Source: Aphidius gifuensis
Lineage: Eukaryota; Arthropoda; Insecta; Hymenoptera; Braconidae
Direction of reading: 5' to 3'
Assembly: GCF_014905175.1 (NCBI RefSeq)
Contig: NC_057793.1
Location: forward strand, 1,984,001 to 2,048,000
DNA: 64,000 nt
A program made the position numbers and the translations under genes. Of this stretch, positions 39,841 through 51,817 are shown in pieces. Below the pieces are notes generated by a model that made no database searches, had not been told where the DNA came from, and worked only from the letters and a program-made list of their open reading frames with translations. Position 1 is the first letter of the stretch. Each line of letters opens with the position of its first letter.

Positions 39841-42555
39841 ATGCAAGAGGGTAGCACCGCGGTGGCGCTAGCAATGGTGACTCCTGGCTACGATCAGGAT
39901 CCTGCGAGTGGAGTTGCTGATTATACAGCTCATCAGGATCAAGCACAATTTGAAACAGACAAACGTGCTGTTTATAAGCATCCTTTATTTCCATTACTTG
40001 CATTATTATTTGAAAGATGCGAACAAGCAACTCAAAGTTCCGACAATTCAACGTCCGAAAGTTTCAATATGGATATTCAAGCTTTTGTTCAACATCAAGA
40101 GAGAGATCGAAAACCTTTTCTCATCAACGATCCCGAGATTGACGGTTTGGTAAATTATTCATTAATTTATTTTTTATATTTAATTAATAATTAATCATTT
40201 TTTCCATTTGTTTTTATATTTTTTTTTTTCATTGAAACTCTTTTTTCTTTTTAAAAAAATTTTTTAAGTTAATTAACATTTAATCATTTGTAAGTATTTT
40301 TATTTCATTTTAAAAAACAATTGACAATTGAAAAAGAAAAAAAAAAAAACTTTCAGTAACTTGTTTTTTATTTTTTTTTGTTTATTTATTTATTATTATT
40401 TTTTTTTTTATAGATGATAAAAGCTATTCAAGTGTTGCGAATTCATCTGTTAGAATTAGAAAAAGTACAGGAATTGTGCAAAGATTTTTGCAACAGGTAT
40501 ATTGGTTGTTTAAAGGGAAAAATGCAAAGCGAAAATTTATTAAGAAGCGATTACAGTCATCATGGACACGACATGATACCATCAAGTGGAAGCAATGGCA
40601 GCAGTCCACTACAGGTTAGTTGTAAAAACAAAAAAGAGAAGAAAAAAAAAAAACCACATAATCTTTAAACTCTATGGTATTTTCTTTATATATTTTTCTT
40701 CTTTCAATTAACATATAATTAACCCAAAATTCCCTTGGACCTTAGTAGACATCCCTTCAGGTGAAGAGGTGTATAAAAGCCATTTTAAAACTAAAAAAAA
40801 AAAAATTCTATTGCTTTAAAATATACTCTAATTAATTGTCTCCTATTTTCAATTCTTAACTAACATATTTTTAATGTAAAAAATAATAAATAATCTATTT
40901 TAAAAATTTCTAAAGCTTGATAGAAAAAAAAAAAACAAATCTTGTTTGACTAATTTAAGCTTTAAAATTAAAAACTATAAACTTTTATTATTAACAAATA
41001 AAATGCATGATTTAAAATGAACAAATTGAAATAAAAATCTTGTAAATAAATATATAAAATAAGCACAATAGAATGATACTAATGAAATGAAAAAACTAAC
41101 ATGTTAAATAGTAATATCTAAAAAAAAATGATAGAAAATAATTAGAGCAGGTATTTGTACACCTCTTAAGATATATTAGTATCCCACCCCTGATGTCTGA
41201 CGGCTAGATACGACATATATTTGCCAGGTGCTGTCATCTACAGGCAATGATGTTGAGCCGGGAATTAACGGACTCGGAGTAACTGGATCTGGTGATACAA
41301 TCTCGGAAAACGGTAGCAGTATTAGCCAGGGTATGCTACATATTGATTGTGGAACAATTGATAGACCAACATCAACTGTACAATCATCAATCAGATCAGA
41401 CAATCAAGATCATGATATTGATCCATTATCACCATCAACAACAATACACGGTGGTACACCATTATCACAAATTGGCGCACATCAATGTGGTTCTATAAAT
41501 GATATTTATATTGGTCAAGGTATGCTCATTTTTATTTATCATTTATCTCATAAATAATACAACGTTTTTTTAAAAAAAAATCATATTCATTAAACTAAAC
41601 GATCAATTATTTATTTTATTAATGATGTAAAGAAAAAAATTTTTATATCAAGGATAAATGTTTCAATGAAATATCTAGGTAAACATTAAAGCTATTTTTT
41701 TATTCATTGAATAATTTAAAAAAACAACAACAACGAATGAAGGACAAATCAATTGAATTTGAATATTTAAAAGAAACAAAAAAAAAATGATAAATCCAAT
41801 TTGATTTTATACGGTAGTTATCCTGATTCCATTTCCTATCCACTCTAGATCCTCTTATTGATAACGATGTATATCTAAATGATCGTGTTTACGTTGAAGA
41901 AGCTGGCTACTGGGGTCTTGTACCACTTCAAGAACGTGAAAGTGAATATGGTGATGTTTGTCATACAAATTACGAAAAGTACTACGGTACAAATTGATTA
42001 TAATAATTTTAAAATGAAACAAAAATATATCAATCATTATAAATTAATTAATGCATGTATTATTTTGTTTTTTGTTTTTTTGAAGATATAACTGTATCAT
42101 GCTCACCTTCACCAGTACCAAGTGAAGATGATGATGATGGTTGTGGCAGTGCACCATCAAGTCATGCTGGTGGTAATGGATCAACAAGAAAAGGACGTCA
42201 AAAACGTGGTGTTTTACCAAAACAAGCAACTAGTATAATGCGTGCTTGGTTGTTTCAACATTTAGTTGTAAGTATTAATAATAATTACAAAAGAAAAAAG
42301 CAATAATTAATGATTAAATTAAATATTATTTATCTAGCATCCTTATCCAACTGAAGCTGAAAAAAATCAAATAGCAAGTCAAACAAATTTGACATTACTT
42401 CAAGTTAATAATTGGTTTATAAATGCAAGACGTAGAATATTACAGCCAATGTTAGATGGTGCTGGTGCTGATGGAATTTCACGTACAGCTAAACGTCATA
42501 ATAAAACAATTAAAAATACAACATCATCACAACAACAACAACAATTACAAAGCTT

Positions 42556-42586
<31 letters not shown>

Positions 42587-42748
42587 AATCAATTACAACA
42601 AAATTCAAATTCATCATCACAAGGACAAATTGGTGGATGGCAATCAGATGAATTAGCTAGTGATTCTGGTTCAAGTGATGTTGATGATAATATTGTTGAT
42701 AGATTTAAAGGCGTTAATGATGAAAGCGATGATGATGATATTCACTGA
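39841..42748 (+). CDS. Pknox: TALE homeobox transcription factor PKNOX/PREP
   Basis: Nuclear cofactor that pairs with PBC (PBX/Extradenticle) proteins. Six coding exons: 39841-40149, 40414-40614, 41228-41519, 41849-41986, 42086-42267 and 42338-42748, total 510 aa with consistent phases. The first coding exon begins at the acceptor 39804, so upstream exons are noncoding. The MEIS/PKNOX N-domain spans about aa 38-145, with AVYKHPLFPLLALLFERCEQ and MIKAIQVLRIHLLELEKVQ in two exons. An acidic SPSPVPSEDDDD motif precedes the three-residue-loop homeodomain (about 347-410: QKRGVLPKQATSIMRAWLF, then HPYPTEAEKNQIA and LTLLQVNNWFINARRRILQP). Identity of RGVLPK and the N-domain fits PREP/PKNOX better than MEIS/Homothorax or TGIF. 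A glutamine-rich and acidic C-terminal tail follows. A uORF ends five bases before the ATG. Confidence 0.95.
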
Positions 42749-45307
42749 CCTTTGTATTATATTTTGACATTAACATTATCCAGCTACCTTTGTAACAAAT
42801 TGCTCATTACAGTATTAAGGTATTCGGGATTATATATCGCTTTAATTGTCAATAAATACATAATTAATTTCACGTGAATATCAGGAATATATTTTTCAAT
42901 TATTTTTAAATTATTATTCATTAATAATATAATTGTTTTTCTTTTTTTTTTTTTTTTTGCAAACAAGTTAATTATTTTGATACATTTTCTTTTTACATTT
43001 TCAATACCTTAATGAGTTATTATTATTATTTTTTTTTTGTTAATTTAAATTAACTCTGGCGCGATGTTTAAATAACAGTTTAAATTTTTTTATATGTATT
43101 TATTGAGTCACAAACTGTCCATGACCTTCCCCAACATTTACGAACAACAGATTAAATAGAAAATATTTTTCTTTGATTTTTCTTTGATCTATTATTGAAT
43201 AATATTGAAATGAAAAATAAAAATATATACCTGGTTATAATGTGCCATCTAAGAGCGTGGTTAAATTGTTTTTTTTTTTTTTTTAATTATTTTAATTTTC
43301 ACGCTGTAGTCTCTGTTCAGCTCTGCAAATATCGTCGTGACGTAGCAAAGTGCTGTCCCTCCAAGATAATAAAAAATAATAATTATATATAAATTTATAT
43401 AGCAATTTATTAATAATAATAATAAACTTACTTAAATTAAACAATTATATTTTTAAACTCTAAGTGTCGTATCTGTGCATGTGCCGCAGCCGAAAATTAT
43501 TCATTTATCTATTCGGTAATTAATGTAAATAATAATAAACCGAATGTTTTTAATTAAATAATTAAATAATATTTAATAAAAAGATAATTTAAGTATGATT
43601 TAAATAATAATAAATAATTTAAATAAAGAATGATAAATATTTACATACGTAATTAGTGATTTTTAGTATTTAAAATTTAAAAAAAAAAAAACAAAAATTA
43701 CAGTAAAGAAAAATAAAGAAAATAGAAAAAAAAAAAAAAAAATTGAATGAATAATAAGTAAATATTGATTTGGAATATAAAATTAAAATTAATGTAAAAT
43801 TGTCGTAAATTTTTTCCAATTAAATTTCGATGAGGACAAATTATAACAAAAAATCATTTTTTTTTTTTTCGAAATTTCTTTTAAAATGTTCCGTCCAGTA
43901 CGGTTTTATTTATTTAATTAAAAAAAAAAAAATAATAATGCTTCCAATTTAGCTTCATTTATTATCTTCCAATTTTTTTTTTTTTTTTTAAATTAAAACA
44001 ATGATAAATTTATTTTTTATTTAAATACAAAAAAATTTAATGTTATCTTGTTTTTAAAAAATAATTATTAATTAAGTCAAGTTGTATATTAATTACTGCA
44101 CAATATTGTATTTTATTTTGTATGTTTTTTAGTGTTAAAAATATGAGGGAAATAAAAATTGTAAGAGTTGTAGGTTTTAAGGCTGAAACCACGTATACGT
44201 ATGTGCTGCGGCACCAGACAACTGTGATAGCTCGGTGGGCGGTGCCCAGCCTCCTAATTCATACTCACAAACTTGATAACAGATTTAAAAAAATAATTAT
44301 TATTATTTAAAAAGACTAAAGTGAAAAAAAAAATAATAAAACAAACTCAATTTTGAAATATTTAAATCACAATTATGATGGTGGCTGATTATTGATAAAA
44401 TGCAATAATTAAATAAAAATATAATTTAATAACAAAAAGTCCCATCGGTTAATTTAATGTGCAGATAATTTTTTTATTTTTTTTTTTTTACATCGAAAGA
44501 GTAATTGACTATTAAACATCGTTGATTAAATAATTTAAAAATCTTTTTATTAACAAAATTTAATTACTCTTTAGAAAAAATTTCTGCACATTTTTTTTTT
44601 TTCTATTTCGAAATAAATACTGTCATGTTTTAGTTCAACAAATATTTATAAAATTAATGATAAAAAAAAAAAAATAAACAAATCGAAAATTTGTGTTATT
44701 TAAATAACCGAGTTAGAAATATTTCGAAATTTTTTTTTTCTATTCTTTTGTTTATTTTCAAGTTTCGAAATAAAACTCATGTTATAATTTTTGTAATTTC
44801 TATTAAATAAATAATAAATATTGTAAAAAAAAAAATTGTAACAATACCTAATTTACGTTGAAAAAAAAAGCCATAATTTCTAACTCGGTTGACAAATTAA
44901 TGCATTTAAAAAAAAGGCATATAATTAAAATTACTAAACTGTCTATGAAAAAAATAATGAAAAAAAAAAAAAAACTATAAATTTAAATAGATTTTTTTCG
45001 TGTACATTAACACCTGTTAATTAAAAATTTTATTATTAATAAATAAAATAAATAAAATGCCATAAAGCTTGCAATAAAAACCTTAAAAAAAAAATAACTT
45101 AAAAATAATTATTTTGTTTCACGAATAAAACTAAAAATAAAATACAAATTTTCTTTTTTTTCTAATTAAAAATTTATTATTTATCACACTATAATTATTA
45201 TTTGTCAAATATTATTATTTTTTTTTGTTAAATAAATAAGTTGTCTAATTTGTTATCGCAATAACACATATATAAATATATTATTTATTAATTTTGTAAT
45301 TTAAAAA
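42749..45307. other. 3' UTR of PKNOX and noncoding spacer
   Basis: No exon recognised. Contains poly-A/T runs, a patch of higher GC at 44185-44260, GTGCCGCAGC at about 43480 and its inverse near 44208, and the inverted repeat at 44706-44890. If the cadherin-like gene continues past its apparent stop, its further exons would have to lie here, but none is visible. Confidence 0.45.
44706..44890. repeat. inverted repeat with perfect 15-bp ends
   Basis: AACCGAGTTAGAAAT at 44706-44720 is the exact reverse complement of 44876-44890. AAATTTGT-like sequence flanks both outer ends. The 155-bp interior is A+T-rich with no ORF. It has the size and form of a small MITE. Confidence 0.6.
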
Positions 45308-46270
45308 TTAAATACCTATTGTATGATTATTGTAACGTTCCATAACTTTGACAATAACTTTAAGAGATGTTTGTAATGAATTTGGTGATCCATCATCATC
45401 ATTTGCATTAACAAATACTTGCCAAAATGGAAATTGTGAATCTTTATCTTTTTTAACATCCCAATATTCATTTGGACCATCAAATGGTTTTTTCATTCTT
45501 AAACAACCATCTTTTTTATCAATAAAAAATAATTCATATTTATTTTTTAATGTTTTACCATTAAATGTAACAACTGTACCTTCATTTGGTACTGTTAATG
45601 AATAAACTATATGCTGATCAACATTACGATCATTTAAATCTGGATCATATGCTTGAAATCTACCAATACATTTACCATTATACACAAAATCAGAATAAAA
45701 AAATGGACTTTTTATTAATGAAAAATCATCATCTGGTAATTGTATTATCGTTTGAATTGTCGAATTAAATACTGGCTTTGCATCATTTATATTTATAATA
45801 TTTATTGTTATTTTAGTTATCATCATATTTGTACCATTTGATGCTTTTATTTTTAAATTAAAACTTTTTTTTTTTTCATAATCAAGCAGTTGATTAACAC
45901 GTATTTCACCAGTTTTTGGATCCATTAAAAAACTTCTATCATTTTCACCAGATATTGTGTATGTTATTTTTCCAGTTAAATATTTATTATCAACTGTTAC
46001 ATTCATTACTGAATCAGTTATTTTTGCATCTTCACGAATTGACGTTGTGTAAATTTTATTTAAAAATTTTGGTGTTAAATTTCCAATATTATTTGAATGT
46101 AATTTTCCACTTTTATTAGCAACAATTGAAATTACTGAGAAATTAAAAATTTATAAATTTATTATTGATATTTAAGTTTAATGTAAATTTTGTTTTTTTA
46201 AATTTTAAAATATATATTTACCAAATATTTCACTGCACAATAATAATATCCAAATAATTGGTCGATTCAT
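45308..46270 (-). CDS. short secreted protein with cadherin repeats
   Basis: Two exons on the minus strand, 46270-46222 and 46134-45308, give 291 aa. ATG 46270 opens a signal peptide (MNRPIIWILLLCSEIF). A cadherin repeat is clear: IREDAKI, then FLMDPKTGEIRVNQLLDYE with the typical DxxTGxI and LDYE motifs, ending ININDAKPVF (the DxNDxxPxF type linker). A second, diverged repeat follows, with YDPDLNDRNVDQHIVYSL and a NANDDDGSPNSLQ calcium-type motif. There is no membrane helix and no cytoplasmic tail, so as modelled the protein is secreted. The last codons overlap a possible donor (ATAG followed by GTATTT) and read into TAA at 45308, so the model may be truncated at this end. It may be a shortened relative of larger insect cadherins. 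Confidence 0.75.
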
Positions 46271-47005
46271 TTTTGTATGATTATTACAATTGTTAATTTA
46301 CTTTTAAATTAAATAAATGTATTTAATGTATATAACTTTTTTTTTTTTTTCGAACTTGGTCTGACTGCAGACGTAAAATCTTTTGAAAAAAAAATGAGAC
46401 GTTGTCGAGTCAAAAGTTGATGGTTTAATGTGACTTGTCTGCACATTTTTTCAAATATCAACTCTTGGTATGGTTTTTATTTTGTGAGGGCTACTGAGCA
46501 CTCCCTGGGAATCTATTAAATTTTATTGTAAAATCAAAAGAAAGGTAGACCAGGTAGAAAGGGGAAAAAAAAATGAAAAAAGAAGAAAGAAAGAAAAAAA
46601 AAAAAAAAATAAGAAAAATACATATACCGTAGATAATTACAAAAGTTAAGACCAATGTTTGAGAAAAATTTTTTTCAAACAATGAATGTCAAGGACATCC
46701 ATCAGATAATGAATTTGTAAACCAAATGTCGCCGTCTTCATGACGCCTGTGTCAGTCTCAGCCGGACCATTGGGAATACTCTTAATCTGTCTTAATCTCT
46801 TTCGAAATCTTTCAAAATATTGCTTTTTTCATAGGCTTAAAAATCACACACAGATTATAAAGGTATTTTCATTTAGTTAATAATTAAATGTTTTATTTAA
46901 AAAATATTTATTCGTATTTATTTTCTATTTTTTTTGTTTTTTTATTCAATTTTTATTTCGATTACTGTAGACATGTGTATAAAACATTTTTTTTTACATG
47001 AAAAA
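46271..47005. other. upstream region of the cadherin-like gene
   Basis: Noncoding. A purine-rich A/G tract covers about 46550-46620, and a mixed-composition stretch at 46690-46800 may be promoter DNA. No exon recognised. Confidence 0.4.
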
Positions 47006-47130
47006 TTTTTAATAATAATTCATTAAAAAAAAAAAAAATAACATTTAATGAAGTGGGGTGAAATTAAAAAATAAAAATAATAAATAATAAATAATGTTGA
47101 ATTAAAATGAAAATTAAAAAAAATGATTAA
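47006..47130. repeat. repeat X, copy 1
   Basis: Shares with 47774-47960, in the same order and orientation, TTTTTAATAATAATTCATTA, AAGTGGGGTGAAATT, an AATAATGTT block and AAAATGAAAATTAAAAAAAA. The two copies bracket the upstream copy of repeat Y. Confidence 0.65.
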
Positions 47131-47169
47131 TTAATTAAAAGATCTTATAAATAGATTTTAAAAAAATTA

Positions 47170-47692
47170 AATCAACATGAAACATTGTCTCGTAAATATA
47201 AATAATAAAGAAAAATTTTAACAATGAAATTATAAAATATTCATTATTTTAGTGTAGAAAAAAATTACAGTTAAATATTAATTAAAAAAAAATTAAAGTG
47301 CTTTGATTATTTATCAATAATTATTTGCCTATTATTCAGTGAATTTTGTTGATTCTCAAAAAAAAAAAAAATTGTAAATAGTAAAATGGTAATTGATAAT
47401 TAAAAAAATAAAAATGCAAAAGTATGAGAGAGCGCGGTTAACCCGTTACAAACTTGAAAGGGCTCAACAGGTGAAAGAAGACCAACATATGGAAAGATTA
47501 AGCATAAGCTACATCTTTTCCTTAGCTACAACTTCCCCGAAGGGATGCAGCACCCCACCTCTCTCTTAGTATTTATTATCAATTTTTTGTTCATTATATA
47601 CAAATGATTTTCTACTTCACCACATGTGAGAAAGAGTAATCTAAGTAGATCTATCGGCTAAATTCATAACTAATTATTAATTGCCGAAAATT
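47170..47692. repeat. repeat Y, copy 1 (duplicated upstream module)
   Basis: About 520 bp repeated in direct orientation at 51314-51817. The half from about 47400 to 47692 looks identical by eye to 51529-51817, including the GC-rich blocks GAGAGAGCGCGGTTAACCCG and CTTCCCCGAAGGGATGCAGC. The first half differs by several small indels and substitutions. It lies upstream of the minus-strand cadherin-like gene. Confidence 0.9.
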
Positions 47693-48641
47693 GAATATCC
47701 CCATCCAACAATTGAATAATTAATTTATAAGTTAATTTATTTATTGACTAATTAATTAATTAATTTATATACATTTTTAATAATAATTCATTAAAGAAAA
47801 TAAAAAAAATAAAATAATAATATTCAGCGAAAGTGGGGTGAAATTGATAAATAAAAATTACAAAATAAGAAATAATGTTTTTTGCCTTTTTTTATTGTGT
47901 AAAAATTGATTTTTTTTTTTTTTGTATTAATTATTAGATTAAAAATGAAAATTAAAAAAAATTATTACTCAATTTTATAGTAATTTTCATGTTTTTTTTT
48001 TTTATTTATTAATTTTTTTTTTTCAAGGTGTTCATTTAGTCCCACATAATCCTGTATATTTATGTTATTAAAATTAATTTTTTTTTAATTAAAAATTATA
48101 AGCACTGGTATATTTATTTATCAATTAAATTAAAAAAAAAAAAAAAAGTATAAATTATAAATTAACTTAAAAACAACATACTGTACACTGGGAAATGTAA
48201 TTAATGTTTTTTTTTTTCCATCAATTATAATAAGCACATTGTAAAATTAAAAAAATAAATCAAAAAATAAATAATAATTCCTCAGTATGATTTTTAAAAT
48301 CATGAATTTTTGGAATACTTAAAGACAAAAGAAAAAAAAAAAAGAAAATAATATTTAACAATTCTCAAGTGACTAACAATAATTATTAGAAATATTTCTA
48401 TTGAAAAAAAAAAAAAACCCCACCCGACTGATTTCGACAAGAAAATAATCAAATGAACAAGAAGTAATTATATTTCTTCTTTTTAAAAAAATGTTCATAG
48501 TGTTTTAATTATTGTCCGAGGGCGAATCACATATAAATGGGATTACAAAATGACTAATCATTATAGGCTTGTAACAGGAACAAAATGATTATTGTTTAAA
48601 TTTCTAATCCTTGTCATTAATATGTGGTCCGCAGCGTTATC
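47693..48641. other. noncoding DNA between repeat Y and the nicastrin 3' end
   Basis: Contains the second copy of repeat X (47774-47960) and the presumed nicastrin 3' UTR, with AATAAA hexamers near 48256. Otherwise A+T runs. Confidence 0.45.
47774..47960. repeat. repeat X, copy 2
   Basis: Second, longer copy of the 47006-47130 repeat, with an insertion of about 50 bp after the AATAATGTT block and a changed A-run. Direct orientation. Confidence 0.65.
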
Positions 48642-51076
48642 CTAACAATCATTAATATTACGATTAAATAATATATCAGATTTTGAATTAACAAACCAAA
48701 CAATAATAAATGATAAAATAGCAACAGTTCCACCAACAGTCATTGTCAAACGTTCATTTGCTGCTGATGGTTTAAGAAACATTCTAACACTCAATTTTTG
48801 CCAAACTGATTCTGTCCACGTTGAATATTTATTAGACTTCAAGTCGTAATCTACCAAAATAAATATACATCAACATAAATATTTTAATAATAAATTAAAA
48901 ATTTAAAAATATATATTTACCTTCAATTAAAAATGCTGGACTAATTGCTCTTGAATATTTAATATTATTTTTAATACAAATTCCTTTTGAATCATATCCA
49001 CTCAACCATGCAAATTTATGTGGAACACATTCTTGTGATGTCATATTTGGATATTTTTCACTAGTTAAAAATATCATTAATCGTCCAGTTACTGATGTTA
49101 TAGCATTTTGGTTTGATTCAACACCAACATACAATGGAAATACTGGATTTAAAAAATTTACACCAAATGGTGATGATGCAACGAATAAATTACATTTTTC
49201 ATCTTCTAAATAACATGTTAGTAATTCTTTAACTAGATCTTCAACTATTGTTTTATTTATTACTTTTGTTGGATCATCATTTGTAACATATTTATATAGA
49301 GAATCACCAAGTTTCATTGCAATATTTGCTAAATTAATATGTAAATCACCTCTGTAAACAAAAAAACAAAGCAAATTAATTACTGACCATATCAAAAAGT
49401 ATTTTTAATCTCACAATAATTAATAATTAATAAATAGTAATTACGTAATATTTGTTGTTTCAGATGTATCAAAAATACCACCATAATATTTATTGACAAA
49501 TTGTTTACCATGACTAGCAATAACAACAGCACTTATATTTGGTTTTTCACGTAAAAAACTTTGTATTGAAGCTGGTGGTATACTACCAACAAGTGTATTA
49601 TTATCATCAAATTTTAGTGAATTTTTAATATCATCAATTAATTCATTTCCATTATGATTATTTGCATGAAGAAATAATTTTTTATCACCAAGTTGTCCAA
49701 GTTCAATAACAGTTTTAATTTGATCAAGTTTTAATTGACCACTAGAAAAACCATCGTTATTATTATTTTTTAAATCATAAATAAATTTACTTGATCCAAT
49801 ATAATCAAAGGATTCACCATTAAATAATGTAAACAAAACATTTTTAGCTAGAAAAAAAAAGAAGAATAATTACAATTAATTTATTATAATTAATAATGTA
49901 TTTATTAATGTACTTACAGTTAATAGTTGCATTAAGTTGTGTTAAATAATATGCAGTTGCAATAAGTGTTACAAAACCAGTAACAGCACTATTTGCACCA
50001 GGTGAAATACCATCAAATAATGATGTTGCATCAAATTTTGCAGTAACAATAACAACTGATTCTGATTTATTTGTTAGAGGTGATAAGGGCAAAAAAATAT
50101 TTTCATCACCAAGTGGATCACAAAATCTTGTTGGATTCATATACAAAGATGGATTATTACGTCTCATACATGTCTCTGAATTAACAGCAGAATACATAAA
50201 ACTTTGCATTTCTAATGCACATAAAGAACGTTCATTTTGTTTATCAATATCATGATAATTGTATTTTATAAAACAGTCTTTAATTGTTTTGAATAATTCA
50301 TCATTCTGTAATAAAATAAATTATAATGAATTAATGATAATTGATGATTGAAAGGACAATTTAATGTAATCCTTACCTTCATGAAAAATATGGGAAATGG
50401 CCAATCTTCCAGGAGGAAATTATTTCCATATGGATTCCATGGTTTATCAGCATTACATGATGTTGGATTACCAGAATATCTATTGGGACATGTACTTTCT
50501 GGTGAATAACCATTTGGTAATTTGGACGGATCAGTATCATTTGTTTTGACAACTAATACACCATTTATTTTATTTGTTTTACGTAATCTAGACATAATGT
50601 CATTTTTAAATAATGAAAATAATAAAACTGCTGTGTATAAACCAGCTGTAGCATTTTTTTCCAGCCATAAAACATCAGTTTCATTTTCAATCATATGAAT
50701 AATACCAACACTTCCTTCTCTACTTGCTGTAATTTATAAATAATTTATTTATAACCTCATTTTAATTATTTATAATTAATTAAACTTACAAGAACAGCCA
50801 AATTGATGAGTTCCATTGTGACGACGAAAACAAGGTGTAACACCATCAATTGTTTTGTATATCATATCTTTTATTCTCTCTCCAGATACTTGAAATAAAT
50901 CAACAATAATTATTTTATTAACAAGCCATGATTATTATTTATTTATTTATTATTTGGATTTTTATAAATTAAATATTAGAAATTTCATTTGTTTTAATAA
51001 GCAATTTTTTATTGTATTTACCTGTTGTTAAAACAAGAAGAAATAAAAGAAGTTTTAAATCTACAAATTTTATCAT
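48642..51076 (-). CDS. Nct: nicastrin, gamma-secretase subunit
   Basis: Type I membrane glycoprotein that with presenilin, APH-1 and PEN-2 forms gamma-secretase and gates substrate access (Notch cleavage). Seven exons on the minus strand: 51076-51022, 50888-50790, 50726-50377, 50305-49918, 49847-49445, 49351-48921 and 48850-48642, total 644 aa, all phases consistent. There is a signal peptide at the ATG (LLLFLLVLTT). The family landmarks are all present: CFRRHNGTHQFGC near the N-terminus, FLLEDWPFPIFFM, ETCMRRN...FCDPLGDENI, GESFDYIGSS with the DYIGS signature at about aa 312-316 and the glutamate of the GE pair at about 309, a NKYYGGIFDTSE segment, YSTWTES before the membrane, one membrane helix at about 606-630, and a short tail. 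It is somewhat shorter than human nicastrin (709 aa). Complete and apparently functional. Confidence 0.96.
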
Positions 51077-51313
51077 TGTTTATATAATTTTTTGTGTTTA
51101 TGTTTTTAATTATTGAACTGTCAAAATAATTGGATGAAAAAAAATACCGCCACTGACAAGACATAAATAAAAAGAGAGAGAGAAAAAAAATACACATTTA
51201 AGTACCATTTTCAATGTTGACGACATGAATTTTGTAAACTTGTCTTTACATTTTTTAAAAAAAATATGTAATTGTTAAAATTTATTTTTTATTTTATTTT
51301 TTTTATAAAATGA

Positions 51314-51817
51314 ATCAACATGAAACATTGTCTCGTAAATATAAATAAGTAATAAAGAAAAATTTGAACAATGAAATTATAAAATATTCATTATTTAGTG
51401 TACAAAAAAATTACAGTTGAATATTAATTAAAAAAAAATTAAAGTGCTTTGATTATTTATCAACAATTATTTGCCTATTATTAAATGAATTTTGTTGATT
51501 CTCAAAAAAAATGGTAATTGATAATTAAAAAAATAAAAATGCAAAAGTATGAGAGAGCGCGGTTAACCCGTTACAAACTTGAAAGGGCTCAACAGGTGAA
51601 AGAAGACCAACATATGGAAAGATTAAGCATAAGCTACATCTTTTCCTTAGCTACAACTTCCCCGAAGGGATGCAGCACCCCACCTCTCTCTTAGTATTTA
51701 TTATCAATTTTTTGTTCATTATATACAAATGATTTTCTACTTCACCACATGTGAGAAAGAGTAATCTAAGTAGATCTATCGGCTAAATTCATAACTAATT
51801 ATTAATTGCCGAAAATT
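51314..51817. repeat. repeat Y, copy 2 (upstream of nicastrin)
   Basis: Direct copy of 47170-47692, starting about 240 bp upstream of the nicastrin ATG. After the end of the copy a GAATATC block reappears on both sides with an insertion (TATATATCGTG) in this copy, so the duplicated tract may originally have been slightly longer. Confidence 0.9.

Noticed and set aside
47170..51817. LTR retrotransposon with nicastrin inside
   Set aside because: The direct repeats enclose an ordinary seven-exon gene, with no reverse transcriptase, primer-binding site or TG...CA ends. Duplication of an upstream segment fits better.
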